DNA of 35,308 nt from JAGLHV01 sp023132075 [NCBI: bacterium] (GTDB lineage: Bacteria; CBDUZB01; JAGLHV01), in the NCBI GenBank assembly GCA_023132075.1, contig JAGLYT010000001.1:1-35308 (forward strand), given 5' to 3'. The notes beneath the pieces were generated by a model. It was not told the origin of the DNA, searched no databases, and worked only from the letters and a program-made list of their open reading frames with translations. This document shows, one piece after another, positions 12,601 through 24,600 of this stretch (positions within the stretch are counted from its first letter, which is position 1; each line of letters begins with the position of its first letter). The position numbers and the translations under genes are program-made.

Positions 12601-15600
12601 TGCTACAGATGAAGTAATTAGAAATTTATTGAGAGAGTCTTCAAGAATTTTAAACCCTGATGGGAAATTAATAATCTTGGAAAATACATTTGCCGGAGGA
12701 GCTATTAAACCAAAATATAATAATGAGCTAAGTAAGCGTTTTTCAGAATTAAATGAAGAGCAAAAAGATAAGGTTTTCCGGTTTATAGAGTGGTATAGTG
12801 CAAGGTTGATAAGTAATATAAAAGAAATGCAGTTTGCTTATAATTGGAAGAGTATGGAAGAATGGAAAGAAATATTTGAGGAGGCAGGATTTACAATAGA
12901 AAAAGAAAATTTTCTTGGTATAGTTGATTTACCCTTTACTCCTAAATTGCCGTTGGGAGTTTTTGTCTTGAGGAAAGATGATTTTATCACTCAGAAGGAA
13001 AAAGTTAAGGAAAAAATAAAGGAGACTATAAAGTTTTTAAGTTTAATTAAAAAGGGGAATTGGGAAATAGATAAAGATATTTTAGATATAGATATTAAAC
13101 GGTTAAAAGAACAAAACAAGCAATTAAATAAGGGGCTGGTAAACTTAAAAGGTTTGTCAGAAATAAACGGTAAATTGAATGAAATAAAAGAAGAGACGGA
13201 AGAAAGAATTAAGGACAAAGCGATGCATAACTTAAGTATCTTAACAGAAATAAAAGAGTATAATGATATTATTAAATTGCTTTGTGATAAAGAGAAGGTA
13301 ATGACAAGGTTGGAGTTGGCAATATTAATTAAAATAATAAAGAATGAGAAAGAAATTTTTAGGCAAATGATTGATAAGGAAAAAGACCATGGAAAAATTA
13401 TTGCTATTCATATAGAAAGCATAGAATGGATGAGAAAGAAGGGTTTAACAAATAGAGAAATAGGTAAAATTATAATCTCTTGGCCAGCTGTTTTTTCATA
13501 TGGGAAAGAGAGATTTAACAGGGGAGAAATTAATTTTAAAAATGTAGGCATATTGGAAGAGGGAATTATCGATATTTTAAAGTCCTTTCCTTCATATTTT
13601 GCCTTGGATTCAGTTGTTCAGAAACAGAAAATAGAATGTATTAACTATGTAGAAACAAAAATAGGGGAAAAAATAAATCTGGTAGAATTTATAAACAAAT
13701 ATCCTCTATGGTTTAGTTATAGTGTAGAAAATAAAATTAAACCGACTTTAGATTTATTTATGAAAATACGTGATAAAAATAATGAGTGGACAGATATTTT
13801 TATGAGATTGTTAGCTTGTAATTTGGCAGTAACTAAATTAATTGTAAAAATAATGGGAGAAGAAAATACAAAAAAAATAGATGCAAAAAGAGTTTTAAAT
13901 GTTTACACTAAGTTAGATGTAAAAATTAAAAGCGATAAAAAAATCAAATTTAAGAAGTTAGATTTAGATAAGAATAAAGATACAGGAGAACATTTAAGGA
14001 CGGAAATAATTCAGATATTAAAAGATGAAGAAGACAAATATAAATCAAAAATGGTTAAAGAGCTTGAGGTTGTTTTTGAGGGGCTTATTAATGGTGATGT
14101 CCAAATTAATTGTGATGGTAAGGAAAAATTTAATACAGAATGGGGATGGGTTGATCTTGGGGAATTAAATAATTTTGAGGATTATATATCAGATAAAGGC
14201 AGACAGGCAGTTTTTTATCTGGTAAGGGATCTATATTTTGCAAAAGAGAAGGGATATATAGAGCTGAAGGGAGTACAAACTATTAGTATGCAAAACGTTT
14301 ATAAAGCATTACCCGATGGAATCAAAAAAAAGACTAATGCTAAATCTCAGGCACTATCATGTGCTAAATTTTTTGAAGCAAAACGTTTAATCGAACCTTA
14401 TCAAGGTAAATATAATGAAGAATACAAATATAATGAAGGACAAATTAAATTAGCCAGAGAATTAGGAGTAAATACTATTTCGTCTTTATATAGAGCTTTT
14501 GGTGATAAAGAATTTATTGAATGGAGTGGTTGGACTTATCCCTCCTATAATTTAAGAGAGTTGGATAAAGCTGATATTTTAGAAGAAAAAAAGTATAGTT
14601 TGTTGAAGGTTACTGATAAAGAAATATTAAATGTTTTTGTAGAAAAGTTGGACCAGGGTAAAACTTTTCTTACATCAGGAGAAGTGAGAGAAAAGTTTAA
14701 ATTAAAAGGGAAAGCTTCAAGGTTTCTTTCTTCCTTATTATCGGCAGGATATATTGAGAGAATCGGCAAAAGTCAAAAAACTGTGTATAAATTAGTTAAT
14801 CCTTATAAAATAAGGAGTTTGGTTTTAGAATTTAAAAAGCCGGTAGAAAAAGTAAGAGAGTCATGGAAAAATCTTTCTGCGGAAGAGAAAGGGCAGTTAG
14901 TGCTTATAAAGGAATTAACAGATTCTTTAAATTCGTCGGATGTGAATAATAAACAGATCGCTGAAAAATTAGGTATAAATCCGGATAACACAGCAAAGGG
15001 AGTGAAGAAGTTTACAGAATTGCAATTAATGATACATAGGAAAAGAGCTGATTATTCGTTATCAGAAGATACAAGATATTCAATATTAAAATATGAAGAA
15101 GAGATAATAAAAAATTATAATAATCTTTCCCAAAACAATAAGGATAAATTTAATTTACTTATGGATAAAATAAGGAAAGTTGAGACAGAAGGAAGGAAAG
15201 CCAGGGCAGAAGATTTTGAGAATATATTAGGCAGGGATAGATTTAGAAAAAAATTGAACCGATTAGGTTTTGTTAAACAAGGATTAATCTTAAAACCTAC
15301 GAGTAATACCTACACAATATCTCGTTGTTTGATTGATCATATTATTGCCCAAAGAGATGAAATTGTTGGGAAAGATGGATTAGTAAAAGGAAAAACAGGC
15401 AGAATAGGGCTGTTACCAAGAGTGACGATAATTTTAGGGTTATTTTCAGGATTTATTAGTACAGCTTCTGCCCAGCCGGATGTAGTAACTAATATAACTG
15501 CTGCAGGATTATCGCTTTTGGAAATGAATTTGCCTGGGGTGGTTGTGGTAGGGTTAGTAGGTGTGTTATTGTTGGGTTGGTTAGTAAAAGCTATAGGTAC

Positions 15601-18600
15601 AAGAGCCGGGCCGGTAGTTGATAAATTAATTAATAATTTTATCCGGAATAATCCGCTGACAGCATTTCTTGTCTTAGCAGTAATTCCTCGTAAAAAGGCC
15701 AGCCCGAAAGATTTCCAGAGTCAGCAAAAAACTATGAAAGAAATAGTGCTAGAAAAATTAAAAGATTTTTGGAATGAAGGCAGTATCCAGTGGAATCAAG
15801 ATGAAATTGAATGTAAAAAAATACCGTTTTTGGAAAATAACGAATTTTTAGTTTTATATAATCCGGTTAGAGATACAAGTGCTCGTTTATTGCATAAGTC
15901 TGGATGTAAAATGTGCAGGTTGTCTTCAGAAAGGTTAATTTTAGATTTGCAGAAAGAATGGAAAAAAGCAGCAAAAATATTTAATAATAAACGACCCTAT
16001 CTTTCCTATAAGCAGATTCTATATGTCCCTAATGACCACAGTACAAAGTTACCTCCGGAGTATATTGAATATGTAATTGGTCTGACTTCTCTTTTGGGGT
16101 TCAAAGGACATACAAATCTTAAGGGTGCTGGGGCAAGTTCTCCGGAACATTTACATTCTCATCTTTATGATATAGATAAAGAGTTAATTGATGATAAAAA
16201 CTTACCTATAGAAAAAATGGAAAAGAGGGAGTTATTTTCCGATCGGGAGGGGGAGGTTCAGATATATGATTTGGTAAATTATCCGGCAGCTTGTTTCGTA
16301 ATAAAAAGTAAAAGTATATATAAGTTAGCTCAAAATGCCCATTATATTATTGAGCGAATCCGAGAAGCAGATATATCGCTGAATTTTTATTTTACCCTGG
16401 ACAAAATATATATTTTTCCGCGGAAAGAAGAAAAATATTCAGGGAAATTAATTGGTGCGTTAGAACTTGGTGGTGTTTTTATATGTGATTCGAAGGGAAT
16501 GTATGAGCAAATGGATAGTGAAAGTAAAATTATAGAGGTAATTGAAAATACTGTTAAATCAAAAGAGGAAATGGGCTTTTTGTATGAATTAATTAGTGCA
16601 AAAAATAAACAGGAGGAAAAAGGAACCATTGTTGGGGAAATAAAGCACAAGAAACATAAGTTATCCCCGGAGAAAAAGAAAAAATTTGTTTTCAATCACG
16701 AATGTTGGAAAATAACTCCTGCAGGGGCGTTGGAAGTATCCGATGTTTTACCTACAAGCCGTGTTGAGAAAGAAGGGATAAAGGTAGGGGCCGGAAAGAT
16801 ATATGATCCTGCTAAATCTTGTTTGATTATGGGTTCTCTTGATGAAAGAGAATCTATCCGGATAAAGAAATTTGATGACTTTATGGAATTAATAATTGTA
16901 GGCAGAAAAGAAGATGGAAATGTTATTACTGTTCTTGCTCACATTGCTTCCGAACGCGTTGGATTAACAATCCTATTTAATATTTATAAAGAAATACAAA
17001 AGAAAAAATTATCCGATTTAAAGATAATGGTAGTAGGAGCAAAAGAAAACATTGATATGGTTAATTTGTCTGCGGAATTTTTACTACAGGATTTTGAAGC
17101 CTTATTCGAGTTAATAATAAAGAGAAGAAGACATTTGGGAATTGAAATCGGAAAAAATCGTATTAAAGTCTCAGACGGTGATTATGAATCCAGGGTTATT
17201 GACCCGATAATTTCCTATGAAGAGGTTAAAGATTCATTTAGTATTGCAGATAGAACCCAAAGATTGGAACGGGCAGCGAAAGCATATAAAAAAGGAAAAG
17301 GTTTAGAATTATTTCAGGTATATGCTCAGTTGCTTAGAGCATATGCGCAGAGCAGGGATTTAACTAATTTATCCGATATTAAAATTGAAGAATTAAGTAA
17401 AGGAGATATTTTTAATAATGCCTGTTTAAAAATAGATTGTGCTGTGGATGTAAATAGAAAAATAATAGAAAAATTCGGGATGAGAATATCTAATGACGAT
17501 TATTTATTTGAGGAAGAAAACAATATAAAGTGGGAAACTGGGGAAGGGTTGAGGGAATTACTGCCTGCTCAAACAAAGATAGTAAATATTGAACAATTTA
17601 TAGAATCTTCAGAATTGATATTTGAAGGTAAGGTTCCTTTGAGTAATATAAGAATGATGATTGAACGATTACTTAGAGAGGATGTAGATATAATAATAAG
17701 AAGGTTGCTTGATGGAAACGAAGAGCTGATTTACGGTAAAGTAAAGGAAATAACTGAGCTTTACCCTGAAATTGGAAAGTATATAGGAAATGAAGATTTA
17801 ACCTTGTTGGAAATATATAAAAAATTGGCAAAAGATTCTGTAGATATTATAGATGAACAACAAAAGTGGGAGCAGGGTATAAAGACATATGCAGAAGAGA
17901 GAAATTTGAAGGCGGATAAAGTACATAAACAGTTAATTAAATCTTATGCGCAGAGTAAAGGATTAAACTTGTCTGACAGCAACATTGAAGAACTAAGCAA
18001 ACGAACTATAAAAAATGCTTTTACCAGGATTGATTCTACTGTAGATTTAAAAGATACAGTTATGGATAAATTTGGAATAGAAATGAATGATGAGCAATGT
18101 TTGAATATAGAAGAACGAAATACAAAATGGAAGGAAATGACAGATGAAGAATTAGTGCAGAAAGTAATATTGTTACATCCACAGGGAGAGATAAAGAATA
18201 CTGAACAATTCATAGAATATTCAGGATTGATATTTGAGGGGAAGGTTTCTAAAGAAGATGTGAGAGAGGTAATCAATAAGTTACTTAAGGAAGAGGAAGA
18301 GATAACTTATGAAAAAGTAAAGGATATAATTGCTTTTTCTCTGAAAGAGAAAGAGAAAGAGATAGAGAAGATAAAAAAAGATGAAGAACATAGACAGTTA
18401 ATTAAATCATATGTACAAAGTAAAGGATTAAACTTTTCTGACAGCAAAATTGAAGCACTAAGCAAACGAACTATTAAAAATGCCTTTGGCAGGATTGATT
18501 CTACTGCGGATTTAAAAGATACAGTTATGAATAAATTTGGAATAGAAATGAATGACGATAGATGTTTAAGTATAGAAGAACGAAATACAAAATGGAAGGA

Positions 18601-21600
18601 TATGACAGATGGAGAATTAGTGCAGAAAGTAACATTATTGCATCAACAGGGAAAGATAAAGAATACGGAACAATTTATAGAATCATCAGGATTGATATTT
18701 GAGGGGAAGGTTTCTAAAGAAGATGTGAGAGAAGTGATTAATAGATTAATCGCTGAGCAGGAAGACCTGACTTATGAGAAATTAAAGGATGTAATTGATC
18801 TTTATCCGGAAATTAGGGAATATATGGGAAATGAAGATTTAACCTTGTTTGAAATATATAATATATTAATTAAATCATATGCGGAAAAACAGGGTTTGGA
18901 ATTATCAATAGATACAATTGAGCCATTAAGGAGATATTATTCCGTTGATAATTTTTATAGAAAAATAGATTATGCGGTAGAATTAAAAAAGATAACAGAG
19001 GAAAGATTTGGGATAGAAGTAACGGACAATTATTGTTTATCTATAGCGGGAGATATAGGGGATAAAAAATGGCGGGAATTTAAAGAGAAAACAGATGAAC
19101 AATTAAATCAATGGCTGGCAGGTAATATGTTTCATTATCAAGCTGAAATAACTGAGATTGAGCAATTTGCCGGAGCTTTATCAAAAGTATCGGAAATTAT
19201 ATTCGGTGAGGAGATATCGGAAAATGAAATAAAGAAAATAATTAAAAAAGTGCAACAGAGTAAATTAAAACTGGTTTATGGAAATGTTAGTAAAGTAATT
19301 ATTCTTTATCCTAAAATCAAAAATTATGTAGAAAAGGAAGGCAAAGAGCAGAACTTGAAATTGTCAGATACTAAGATTATGGGTTTAATTCATAAATACA
19401 GTGAAAGGAATATTTATAAAATAATAAATGCTGCTATAGATTTAAAAAAGACAATAATGGAAAAATTCGGAATGGAAATATTAGATAGTTACTGTTTAGA
19501 ACGGGTAAGAGACAAAACGGATTGGAAAAAGCAGGAAAATACAAAATTAGACAAATGGCTGGTTAATGAAGTTTTACATAAACGGGCTAAGATAATAGAT
19601 ATTAAACAATTCATAGAAGCTTCGGAATTGTTACTTGAGGGGAAAGTTTCCCGGGAAGATATGAGGGAAATAATTAATAAGTTAGTTGCTGAGAGAGAAG
19701 GTTTAACTTATGGAAAGATAAATGAAGTAGTCAGTCTTTACCCGGAAATTGGAAAATATATAAAAAAGAAAGATTTAAGTTTATTTGAGATATATGAGAT
19801 ATTAATTAAATCATATGCGGAAAAGCGGGCTTTAATTTTAACCGATAAAAAAACAAAAGAATTAGGTAAGAGCTATATTGTCCCTAAAGCCTGTGAAAAA
19901 ATAGATTTTGCTGTAAAATTAAGAACAATAGCGGAACAAAGGTTTGGATTAGAAATGTTTGATAGTTACTGTTTGTTTACAGTAATGCACAATACGGAAT
20001 TGGAAAAATGGCCGGAAAAAATGACTGAGGATGAATTGGATAGGTGGTTTTTTCAAAAAGGAGTACATGCACAGGCTAAAATAGTGAATGTTGAACAGTT
20101 TGCCGGAGCTTTATCCGGAGTATCAGAAGTTATACTGGGTAAAAAAACATCGGAAGTTAAAATAAAAAAAGTAATTGAGCAATTGAGTAAAGAAGGGCAG
20201 GAGCTTACCTTTGGAGAAGTAAAGAAAATGTTAATGGAGAAAAAGCTAAAAACAGGAAATAGAATTTTAAAAACAGTATTATTGACGATAACAGGATTAG
20301 TGGTTTTATCCTGTGGTTTTATTCCCCTTGCAAGTGCGGCACCGGGTATAGTGACTACTGCAATCGAAGTATCAATGTCGGGAGTAGGTTTTTCGGGGAT
20401 AGAAATGGGAATATTAGGCATTATGCTCTGTGCAACGATGATAACTTCACCGGATAAAAGCCTCGATAAGAAAAAAATAACTTTTGATAAAAGCAAAAGA
20501 TTTTCTTTAAATCACCGATACTGGAAAATATCTTTTGCAGGAGACTTAATTTTCTCAGATTATTTACTTAATAATTATGCTATTGAAGGGGAGATAAATG
20601 TAGGTGATGGAAAAATATATTCTTCTAATAAATCTTGTTTAATAATTGGTTCTCTTGGTGAAAATGAGGTTGTTCGAATGACAGGATTTACAGATTATAT
20701 TGAATTAATTATTACCGGAAAAAAGGAAAATGGCAACACTATTACCCTTATTGCCAATATTACGCCGGAATACCTCAAGGAAAAACTATTAGTTAATATT
20801 TTCGAAAAAAGTAAGGAATTAAGGGGATTATTGGATTTAAAAGTAGCAATAGTGGGTAAAAAAGACAGTATTGAAAAAATTAAAAAGATTTGGGAAACAA
20901 ATAATTTTCCGGTTTCTGATAATAAGATTTTATTGACACATTCAACTACAAACGGAGAAGCTATACGTTCATCTCTTATGATTATTGTTGGCAAAGACGA
21001 TATTAGATTAATACACAAAAAGGGCAGACAGTTAGATTGGGATAGTCTTATAATAAAAGAAGTTCAGGATAGCGGGCAAGAATTAACGGGGATAATAACA
21101 ACAAAAAAAACACGAGCTGTAAACGAATTGGATGAAACCAAAAATAATTTGTCAAGCTTTTTGAAAAATAAATATAATCTTAATGAAAATCAAAAATTAA
21201 TCTTGGAATCAGCTATTAGTAATGGCTTTATTTGTTTTAATAACGACATGCTTAGATCTGACCAAAGAATACCATCTCTGGACAAGTATAAACTGCATAG
21301 AGCTATAAAAGGGCTTGAAAAATTAGGATGGCTTACAATTCCGACCAAAGGACGTTATATTTTAAGCAAAAAACTAATCGATGATTTGCGGGAATCTCAA
21401 CTACTCAATGATGAAGTGTACAAGGAATGGATGGATATTGTAAATATGGAAGAAATATTTAACGAATTTGTCTATCCTAAAAAAATTGGAGATTCCTATG
21501 GCTATCGGGAAGATAGGACATTAACCAGTGAAGATAGAGAATTTATGTTGGCAATGTTGCAACTAGCTAAAGGAGAAATTATTTTTGAACCGGACAAGTT

Positions 21601-24600
21601 AAAAAACAAATTTTCCTTTTTAAAAGACAAATATAGTAAAAAACATTTTCAGAATTTCTTTGCTGTTTTAGAAAAATGTAATTTATTGTATAGCCCGGTG
21701 AAAGGACGATATTTACTAAGTAACCGATTTATAGATGAACTAAAAGAAAAAGGGCTTATAGCAGATGTTTTTTATGAAGAATATGTAATGGTTTTAAAAA
21801 GAGAAAAATTATTTAATCGGTTTGTCTATCAAAATGATATAGGGTGGACAATTAAAGGGAATAGATTAATTAATCAGGATAGAAACTTTACAATAAAAAT
21901 GGTAAATATAATGTCTTTGTTAGAAGGACCTTTTGATATTGAAAAATTATTTAATTTATTTAAGGAAAATGAAGACATTAATAAAAAGCAGCTTGGTGTG
22001 TTATTAGGTAATTTAACAAATGCAAATATTTTAGACAGGCCGGTAGGGAACAGATATTTATTTAGCAAAGAATTTATTGATTTGTTATTTAAAGAAGGTT
22101 TTATTGATAAAGTTACCAAAGACAAATGGACTAATTTATCAAGACGGGAAAATATGTATAAGCTTCAAACCGATAAAGTAAAAGGTATCTTGACAGCGGC
22201 AACATTTAAAGTTCTTGATGTTATCGTTGACAATAAATTAGATGAATTCACAAAAAAAAGTATTTCCAAAGATTTTCTTCCTGATATGTCAATAAATACA
22301 GTGAAGAAATCTTTAAAAGCACTCAAGGAAATGGAATTTATTACATATGATGACAAAAGCACTTATCATGTTATTTGGGCAATAGAAAGCATTCAAAATG
22401 ATAAGCTTTTGGAAATTATTATAGAAATAGAAAATAAAGCTGATTTAGAAGAGGATTTTAAGGCAGCAAAAGACCTATATGAGAGAGCCATCAAGGAATA
22501 TTCTAAGATTAAGGAAGGAACATCTGATTATGAGTTAGTTAGGAAATCAATCAAACGCTGTTCGAAAAAGATTGAAGATAAAGGGGTTGCTATTATTAGA
22601 AAGGAATTGCCTGAAAATTTCACAGCTCTTATTTTATTCTTTATAATTCAGAGATTAAGCCGGAAGGATATTCTAAAAGATGAAAGGATTAATACAATTA
22701 TCTTGAGAAATATAACCAAAATGCTTATTAACGATGAGTGGGTAAAATATGAACAAAGTAAAAAGGTTGTGCCAACGAATAAAGCACTAAAGCTTCTTTA
22801 TGGTTCTGAGTTCATTACAATTGTTTTTGAAAAATCATCTTATACAGATTTAGAAATTGAAAAAGCAAAAAAAATACTTAATGGAGAAGGATATGAAATC
22901 AATGAAGAGACTATTAAACGGGTAATAATATTGTTTAGAGAAAATATAGAAATTAAACCGGGTTATATGAAAATTTTGGCAGAGACATTACAGGAAAGGA
23001 TAAAAGCAATAAATGCAGAAAGAGGGAAAGGAATAGATGTTCCTAATTACTTTATTTTGTATCCCGTAGAAGTTTTATTCTTGCTGGTAGATAGTTATAT
23101 AAAAAATAATAAAGCTGTTAGTTTTCATTGTATTTACAAAGCTTTGCCTTTAGCAAAATCACCAAAAAATTTATTAGGATTATTAGGTGATTTTGTAAAT
23201 TCATCTTCCACGGGTAAAAAAAATAAGATAGGTAATAGATTATTAAATGCATTTAGATTCTTTCCGGATAAAATGAAAGAGAATTTTGAAAAAATAGAAA
23301 CTAATGAGTCTATTAGTAAAAGAATTGTAGGAAAATTTATTGAAATTCTTTATAAATCTCCGAAATGTTTTGAAATACTTATAATCTTAGATAAGGTAAA
23401 ACCTGTTTTAAAAGAAGAAGTAATGGAACATCTTAACGAAAAATTTGAAATTATAAAAGAAGTATTTCTTGTAAATTCAGCAAAGGGGATATCTATAGAA
23501 GATGCTTTAGCCGGAATAGAAAACGATATGTTTGATGCATTTATTAGAAATGATAACGGTGAAATTATATTAGTTGCTGTTGATGAAGACGGGTTAAAAG
23601 GATCTGCAAGAGATGAAAAAGGTCAAGTAACACTGTTATCTTATGCAGGTATGTTGATGTTGGTATTAGGTATAGGGATTTTATTTGTATTATCCCCTTT
23701 ATGGATTATGGAAATTCTCCTAATCGGTATTATTATGGGAGGTATGGCTATTTATCATAGTCCACCGTGGAGTAAATCAGACACAAAATTCCCCTTCTCT
23801 ATTATTCAAAATCCCTTAATAGCCCTTTTTGTATTAGGACTGCTTCCCCGGAAAGAAATAAGTCCGCAAGTTTTAGACGAGGTTCCTGTTTATACTGACA
23901 TTCTGGAAATAGCGGATATTGAGTGGGATGGACTTATAGGGACCGATAGTCTGGGATATGTTGTACAGAGAGTATTACGCAGTTTAATAGGTGGTTCTCC
24001 GGCGATAAAATTTATTGCCGGCCAAAAGATAGAAGAATTAATGGGTAATGAAAAACAAAAGAATTTAGTGTTAGATATAGCCAAAAATTTGGATTTATCC
24101 GGTGATGAAGAACTTTCCAGCATTGTTGAAATTATAAGAAGGCCGGATAATTTGGTAAAGGAAATAGGAGAAGCAGCCAGAAAATATCTTATTGCTCGAG
24201 GAGATGTTAAAATTCCTGAGCATGATGAGGGTTTACTTTTAGCTGCTAATTATCACATTCAGAGGGAAATAAGCAGTATTGCTGAGGCAGAGAGCAGACA
24301 AATTTCTGTTAACTATGTAGAAAGCGAGGGCAAAAGAAAAAAATTGCCTATAAAATCATTTATTGAAATAATCGGTAAACTTATTATTTCAAGTATAGGA
24401 GTGATTGTTTTAATAAACTTATTTTCCCAATTTATAAAAGGTTGGTTGTATATAATAGTAGTTGTGGGAATAGGCATAATTGGAGGGAAATTTGCAGTAA
24501 AATGGGCTTTTAGTCGTCCGTTAATGAAATGGAGGCAAACAGTTAATGCGTTAAAACCGAAAGATTTAGAATTTATTCTTGGGGATAAGAATGTTAAGTT

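Noticed and set aside
10600-20240. Possible CRISPR array or non-coding satellite repeats
   Set aside because: Repeats are 94 to 200 codons long, diverged, and keep the reading frame; they are protein repeats.
16690-21080. Module C as a CheD-type glutamine deamidase
   Set aside because: Only a loose resemblance; catalytic Cys-His pairing could not be placed and one His is Asn in copy 2.
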